From: Streptomyces sp. Tue 6430
GTDB lineage: Bacteria; Actinomycetota; Actinomycetes; Streptomycetales; Streptomycetaceae
Length of the DNA stretch: 64,000 nt
NCBI GenBank assembly: GCA_021568835.1
Contig: JAKGSH010000010.1
Span: 1,116,001-1,180,000 of the forward strand
Reading direction: 5' to 3'
In this document: piece by piece, positions 59,305 through 64,000 of the stretch
Numbering within the stretch: the stretch's first letter is position 1
Layout: every line of letters starts with the position of its first letter
Made by a program: the position numbers and the translations under genes
The notes under the pieces: generated by a model
What the model saw: only the letters and a program-made list of their open reading frames with translations
Told to the model about the DNA's origin: nothing
Databases searched by the model: none

Positions 59305-61359
59305 GCTGCGCCGCTTCGGCCGGGGGAGGCTCCCGCGCGCCGCTCTGGTCGCGCTCCTGCTGCTGCCCCTGCTCTACGGCGCGCTGTACCTGTGGTCCTT
59401 CTGGGACCCGTACGGCCGGCTCGACCGCATCCCCGTGGCCCTGGTGAACGACGACGAGGGCGCGAGTGCCGGCGGCAGGCGGCTCGCCGCCGGGGACGAC
59501 ATCACCGAAGGGCTGCGCGAGAGCGAGGTCTTCGACTGGCACGAGGTCGATGCCGCGCAGGCGCGCGCGGGCGTGGAGGACGGCACCTACTACCTCTCGC
59601 TGACCATGCCCGCCGACTTCAGCCGGCGCATCGCCTCCAGCTCGGGGACTCCCCCGCGACGAGCGCCCTGCAGGTGCGCACGAACGACGCCAACAACTAC
59701 ATCGTCGGGCAGATCTCGCGGACGGTCTTCGGCGAGGTCCGCACGGCCGCCTCGACGAAGGCCTCCCGCTCCTTCCTGGACAGGATCTTCATCTCCTTCT
59801 CCGACATCCACGGCAAGACCGTGGAGGCCGCCGACGGGGCCGCCAGGCTGAAGGGCGGCATCGGGAAGGCCGAGCAGGGCTCCAAGGCCCTCGCGGACGG
59901 CCTCAAGGACGCCAAGTCGGGCAGCGGCAAGCTGTCCGGGGGACTGACGAAGCTCGACAAGGGCGCCGGTGACCTGGAGGACGGCTCGCGGAAGGTCGCC
60001 GACGGCACGCAGACGCTCGCCGACGAGGTCAACGGCGTCTCCGGCAAGGTCACGCCCTTCCTCCAGGACAACGAGAAGACCATCGGGGACACCGCCCAGC
60101 TGGTCGCCGACTCCGCCGAGGTGGTCCGCGGCCACCTGTCCACCCTGGTGAAGACGGCGCCGGTGGCCGCGGAGGGTGCGCGGGCCGCCTCCGAGACCCT
60201 GGACGAGATCCACCGGACGCGCTGCGAGACGCCCGTGCTGCCCGACCCGGCCTGCGCCGACCTGAAGAAGGCCAGGGACGCCGCCGCGGACGTGGTGCTG
60301 ATCGCCGACGACCTCGACACGGTCGTCGCCGATCAGGACGGCGACCTGAAGACGATGCGCACGAACCTCGCGGCGCTCCGGAAGCAGGCCCAGGCGCTCG
60401 CCGACCGCGCCCCGCACCTGTCCGAGGACGTCGCCGACGCGGTCTCCAGGATCAACGAGCTGAACAAGGGCGCCCAGAAGGTGGCCGCGGGCGCGAAGAA
60501 GCTGAACACCGGCATCGGCACCGCGAAGAGCGGCGCGACCGCCCTGGACAAGGGCGTCGGCAAGCTCGAGAAGGGCGCCCAGAAGCTCGACGGCGGCATG
60601 TTCAAGCTGGTCGACGGCTCCGCGGAGCTCGCCGGCGGGCTGCACGACGGCGCCGGGCGGATCCCCGACTACGACAAGGAGGACCGGGACGCGCGCACCG
60701 CCGTCATGGCGGACCCGGTCCAGCTGGCCTCCCACGACCTGCACAAGGCGCCCAACTACGGCACCGGCTTCGCCCCGTACTTCATCCCGCTGTCGCTGTG
60801 GGTGGGCGCGATGGTGGCGTACATGCTGATCGCGCCGATGAACCGGCGCGCGCTCGCCGCGGGCGCCTCCGCGTGGCGGATCGCGCTGGCCGGCTGGCTG
60901 CCGGTGGCCGCGATCGGGGTGCTCCAGACCGCGGCGCTGATGGCCGTGCTGCACTGGGCGGTGGGTCTGCGGATGGTCCGGGCGGCCGGCACGGTGGGCT
61001 TCCTGTTCCTGGTGGTGGCGTGTTTCGCGGCCATCGTCCAGTGGCTCAACGCGCGCTTCGGCCCGGCGGGCCGGATCCTCGTGCTGGCCCTGCTGATGCT
61101 CCAGCTCACGTCGGCGGGCGGCACCTACCCGGTGCAGACGAGTCCGGGCTTCTTCAATGCCCTGCACCCCTTCCTGCCGATGAGCTACGTCGTCGAGGCG
61201 CTGCGCCGGCTCATCACGGGCGGCGGCCTGGAACCGGTGTGGCACGCGTGCGCGGTGCTGACCGCCTTCACGGCGGGCGCCCTGGCACTGACCGCGCTGT
61301 CCGCGCGCCGCCGCCAGGTGTGGACGCTGGACCGGCTGCACCCGGAGCTGACCCTGTGA
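59276..61359 (+). CDS. YhgE/Pip-family membrane protein, frame broken by a missing G
   Basis: About 694 residues when corrected. One N-terminal membrane helix (ALVALLLLPLLYGALYLWSF) precedes the Pip N-domain (DPYGRLDRIPVALVNDDEGA). A long extracytoplasmic region of regular helical repeats follows (KLSGGLTKLDKGAGDLEDGSRKVADGTQTLAD type, Gly every 7 residues), probably a coiled-coil stalk. Five or so C-terminal membrane helices of ABC-2 permease type end it. The frame breaks at SSSG; one G added to 59644-59647 continues as DSPATSALQVRTNDANN. Relatives are ESX/phage-receptor-like (Pip) or ABC exporter partners. With the ATPase it forms a putative envelope export system. Confidence 0.87.
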
Positions 61360-61409
61360 CCGGGCGGCCGGGGCCTTCGGCGGGGCGGGTTCCTGTGACA
61401 ATCGGGGGC

Positions 61410-62033
61410 ATGGACAGCACCACCACGCCGACCGGCCGCACCCGCCGCGAGGCCACCCGGCAGAAGCTCTACGAGGCAGCCGTCACGCTCATCGCCGAGC
61501 AGGGCTTCTCCGCGACCACCGTGGACGAGATCGCCGAGCGGGCGGGCGTCGCGAAGGGCACGGTCTACTACAACTTCGCGAGCAAGTCGGTCCTCTTCGA
61601 GGAGTTGCTGCGGCACGGCGTGGGGCTGCTCACGGCGTCCCTCCGGGAGGCCGCCGAGAGCACGGAGCGCCGGGGCGGCAGCCGGGTCGACGCGCTGGAC
61701 GCGATGATCCGCGCGGGCCTGGTCTTCATCGACCGCTACCCGGCGTTCACCCAGCTCTACGTGGCCGAGCTCTGGCGCACCAACCGGGCCTGGCAGGCCA
61801 CGCTCATGGTGGTGCGGCAGCAGGCGGTGGCCGTGGTCGAGGGCGTGCTGCGCGAGGGCATCGAACACGGCGAGTTCAGCGACGAGATCGACGTCCCGCT
61901 GACCGCGGCCGCGCTGGTCGGCATGGTCCTGGTGGCCGCCCTGGACTGGCAGGCCTTCCAGCCGGAGCGGTCCCTGGACGACGTCCACGCGGCCCTGTCC
62001 CGGCTGCTCCAGGGCCGGGTCAGCGGGCGCTGA
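61410..62033 (+). CDS. TetR-family transcriptional regulator
   Basis: A 207-residue repressor. The N-terminal helix-turn-helix is RQKLYEAAVTLIAEQGFSATTVDEIAERAGVAKGTVYYNFASKSVLFEEL-like (residues about 17-65). The C-terminal ligand/dimer domain is helical (AGLVFIDRYPAFTQLYVAELWR, LVGMVLVAALDWQAF). It follows the YhgE gene by 50 bases and probably represses its own operon through the palindrome at 58478. A GTG 15 bases upstream is an alternative start. Confidence 0.92.
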   Translation: MDSTTTPTGRTRREATRQKLYEAAVTLIAEQGFSATTVDEIAERAGVAKGTVYYNFASKSVLFEELLRHGVGLLTASLREAAESTERRGGSRVDALDAMIRAGLVFIDRYPAFTQLYVAELWRTNRAWQATLMVVRQQAVAVVEGVLREGIEHGEFSDEIDVPLTAAALVGMVLVAALDWQAFQPERSLDDVHAALSRLLQGRVSGR

Positions 62034-62076
62034 GCACTCCGCGGGAGGTGGCGCCACCGGCCGCCGGAGGAGACAC

Positions 62077-62134
62077 GGGAGCGCCGGTCCGCCGTGGCCA
62101 CGTCCCCCGTGTGCCACCGCGGACCGGCGCTCCC
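62077..62134 (+). terminator. Long hairpin terminator after the TetR gene
   Basis: An interrupted stem of about 25 bases whose outer 15 pairs are perfect (GGGAGCGCCGGTCCG / CGGACCGGCGCTCCC). It is 43 bases past the stop. The remainder of the 417-base spacer (62034-62450) holds a CCCCCGT-rich stretch and no supported gene. Confidence 0.8.
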
Positions 62135-62450
62135 TGGTACTTCCCCCGTACTCCCCCGTGTCCCCCGTCCGGTCGTTCCCGGACTGCCCCCGTGCCTCGC
62201 CTCCGCCGACCGGGCCGGCGGAAGGAGCGGTCCAGGACCGGCACCGTTCCGCCGCCCCGTGTCGGCGGTGCGGTGCCGGGCCCCTTTCCGTGAGCTCCAC
62301 TCTTCCGTCCGCCCGGGCCGCGGCCCATCCGCGCGCGTACTCATCTCGGCGGCTAGGTACGGCTACTCAGACCCTGGGTGCCCGGCCCCAGGGCGCCGGG
62401 CGGCCGGGCCCGCGCCGTCACTGTCGGTGGCGGCCGATAAAGTCGCGGGC

Positions 62451-63928
62451 ATGGCACGGATTGCGGTGATCGGCGCCGGGATGGGCGCGCTGGCGGCTGC
62501 CGCCCGGCTGGCCGTCGCGGGCCACCGGGTGACGGTGTACGAGCGGACGGAGACGTACGGGGGTGCGGTGCGCCGCTTCGAGCGGGACGGGTTCCGCTTC
62601 GACACGGGCCCCGGCCTGCTGACCCTGCCCGCGGTCTGGCGCGATCTCTTCGTCAAGACCGGCAGGGAACCGCTGGAGGACCGTGTCGAGCTGGTCCAGG
62701 TCGACCCGTCGGCGCGGCACGTGTTCGCCGACGGCACCGAGGCCGTGCTGCCGAACGCCTCACGCGCGGGTGTCGTCGCCGCCCTGGACGGGGCGCTGGG
62801 CCCAGGGGCCGGCGGGCGGTGGGGGACTTCCTGGTCCGGGCCCGCGAGGCCTGGGACCGCACGCGCCGCCCGCTCCTGGAGGAGCCGCTGTGGCCGGACT
62901 GGACGGTGCTCGCCGATCGCGAGCCCTATCCGGCGGTGCCGCACAAGCGCCTGCTGCGCACCCGGCGGGCGGGCACGCTCGCCGAGGTCGGCGCCTGGGA
63001 ACTGCGCGACCCACGGCTCGCCGCCCTCCTGGAGAGCCACGCGCTCGCCCACGGCCTCGATCCACGGGTCACCCCGGCGAGCGCGGCCGTGCTGCCGTAC
63101 ATGGAGCACGCCTTCGGCACGTGGTCCGTGCGCGGGGGCGTGCGCGAGCTGGCCCGCGCGGTGTACGAGAGGTGCCTGGCCCGCCGGGTCGTGTTCGAGT
63201 TCGGTGCCGAGGTCATCCGGATCGTGGAGAAGGACGGCCGGGCGGCGGGCGTGGAGCTGGCCGGGGGCGGTGTGGCGGAGGCGGACTTCGTGGTCGCGCC
63301 GGGGGCCGGCGGCTTCGGGGGGCTGCCGCCGCGCGGCCGGGGCGAGGTCGTGCCCCAGCGGGGCCTGCCGAGCCGGCTCACCGTGCTGCTCGCACTGCGC
63401 GGCGGGCGTCCGGAGGGGACCGCGCACCGGACGGTGGTGCACACGAGGGACCGCGAGGGCGAGCTGGAGGCCCTGTTCGGTACGGCGCCCGCGCCGGCCG
63501 CCGGTCCGACGGTCACGGTGCTGCGCCCCGGGGACCCGGGTCTCGTTCCCGACGCCGCCCATGAGGCGGTCACCCTGAGTGCCGTCGTCCCGGCCGGGGC
63601 CGAGCCGGGGACCGACCTGGTGGAGGCGGTGCTCGACGTCGCCGAGCGCGCCCTGGCGGGTCTGCGGGACCGCGTCCTGTGGCGGGAGGTGCGCACCCCG
63701 GCGGACATCGCGCGGGAGACCGGCGCGGAGGGCGGGTCCGTCCCGGCGCCGGCGCTGGCGGCGGCGGGGGGCCGGCTGCTGCACCCGGCCAACTCGACCG
63801 CCCTCAGGGGCCTGTTCACCGCGGGCGGCTGGGCGCATCCGGGCGGCGGGCTTCCCCACGCGGGCATGTCGGGCGCGCTGGTGTCCGGACTCATCGTGGA
63901 GGGACCGGAGTTCCGCGGCTCGCAGTGA
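62451..63928 (+). CDS. FAD-dependent phytoene-desaturase-like oxidoreductase, frame broken by a missing G
   Basis: About 492 residues when corrected. The N-terminal dinucleotide site is IAVIGAGMGALAAAARLAVAGHRVTVYER, followed by the FAD segment RFDTGPGLLTLP, matching the CrtI/phytoene desaturase superfamily. The C-terminal FAD motif GLFTAGGWAHPGGGLPHAGMSGALVSGLI is also typical. The frame breaks at GAGGRWG; one G added to 62821-62825 continues as DFLVRAREAWDRTRRPLL. Substrate unknown; no carotenoid genes are visible next to it. Start ATG 62451 without a strong ribosome site. Nothing is seen in the last 72 bases of the window. Confidence 0.86.
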
Positions 63929-64000
63929 GCCCCGGCCTCCGCCCGTGCCGTCACCGCCCCGCGCCACCGCCCGTGCCGTCACCGCCCGTGCCGCCGCTCG

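Overview
The window is about 72% or more G+C by eye, with third codon positions almost all G or C, frequent GTG starts and an actinobacterial gene order. The order his genes - dnaE - phoD-like - rluD/lspA/dksA-like/ileS - divIVA/yggT/sepF/yggS/pgeF/ftsZ/ftsQ/murG/ftsW/murD/mraY/murF/murE/ftsI/ftsL/rsmH - moxR/DUF58/transglutaminase - DUF3040 - SAV_6107-type HEPN is the core-chromosome layout of Streptomyces or a very close relative. I see no rRNA, tRNA, insertion sequence, prophage or CRISPR array.

Layout. 1-2709 (minus): 3' part of a his operon (hisD-hisC-hisB, overlapping start/stop codons; hisB runs off the left edge). 2878-6951 (plus): beta-helix membrane protein, TPR-like protein, LON-domain protein and YbaK deacylase. 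7291-11245 (minus): DUF2567 membrane protein, an ABC-2 exporter pair and a NYN-domain putative RNase, divergent from a 54-residue basic protein (11461-11625). 11715-15254 (minus): replicative DNA polymerase III alpha subunit. 15512-22385: DUF2252 kinase-like protein, a membrane protein and DsbA-like protein pair, a Tat-exported PhoD phosphatase, a dienelactone-hydrolase-like enzyme and an MscS channel. 22551-27396 (minus): Na+/H+ antiporter, GNAT, RluD, LspA and a DksA/TraR-type zinc-finger protein with a histone-H1-like tail. 27692-31126 (plus): ileS behind a translational T-box riboswitch. 31350-49483 (minus): the division and cell wall (dcw) cluster from divIVA to rsmH. 49893-55597 (plus): beta-carbonic anhydrase, then MoxR-DUF58-transglutaminase. 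55946-58342 (minus): DUF3040 protein, methyltransferase and HEPN protein. 58516-62033 (plus): degenerate ABC ATPase, YhgE/Pip membrane protein and TetR regulator with a palindromic operator at the front. 62451-63928 (plus): phytoene-desaturase-like FAD protein.

How the genes work together. The dcw block makes the lipid-linked peptidoglycan precursor (MurE, MurF, MraY, MurD, MurG), polymerises and crosslinks it (FtsW, FtsI), and builds and positions the septum (FtsZ, SepF, FtsQ, FtsL, DivIVA). LspA, RluD, IleS and the DksA-like protein form a neighbouring housekeeping group.

Main caveat. At least 16 places in 13 otherwise normal genes, including essential murE, murF, ftsI and ftsW, need exactly one extra G or C inside a short G/C run to restore the reading frame. 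Every one is a one-base deletion. This points to homopolymer under-calling in the source sequence, not gene decay. For the affected genes I give the whole corrected span and describe the corrected protein.
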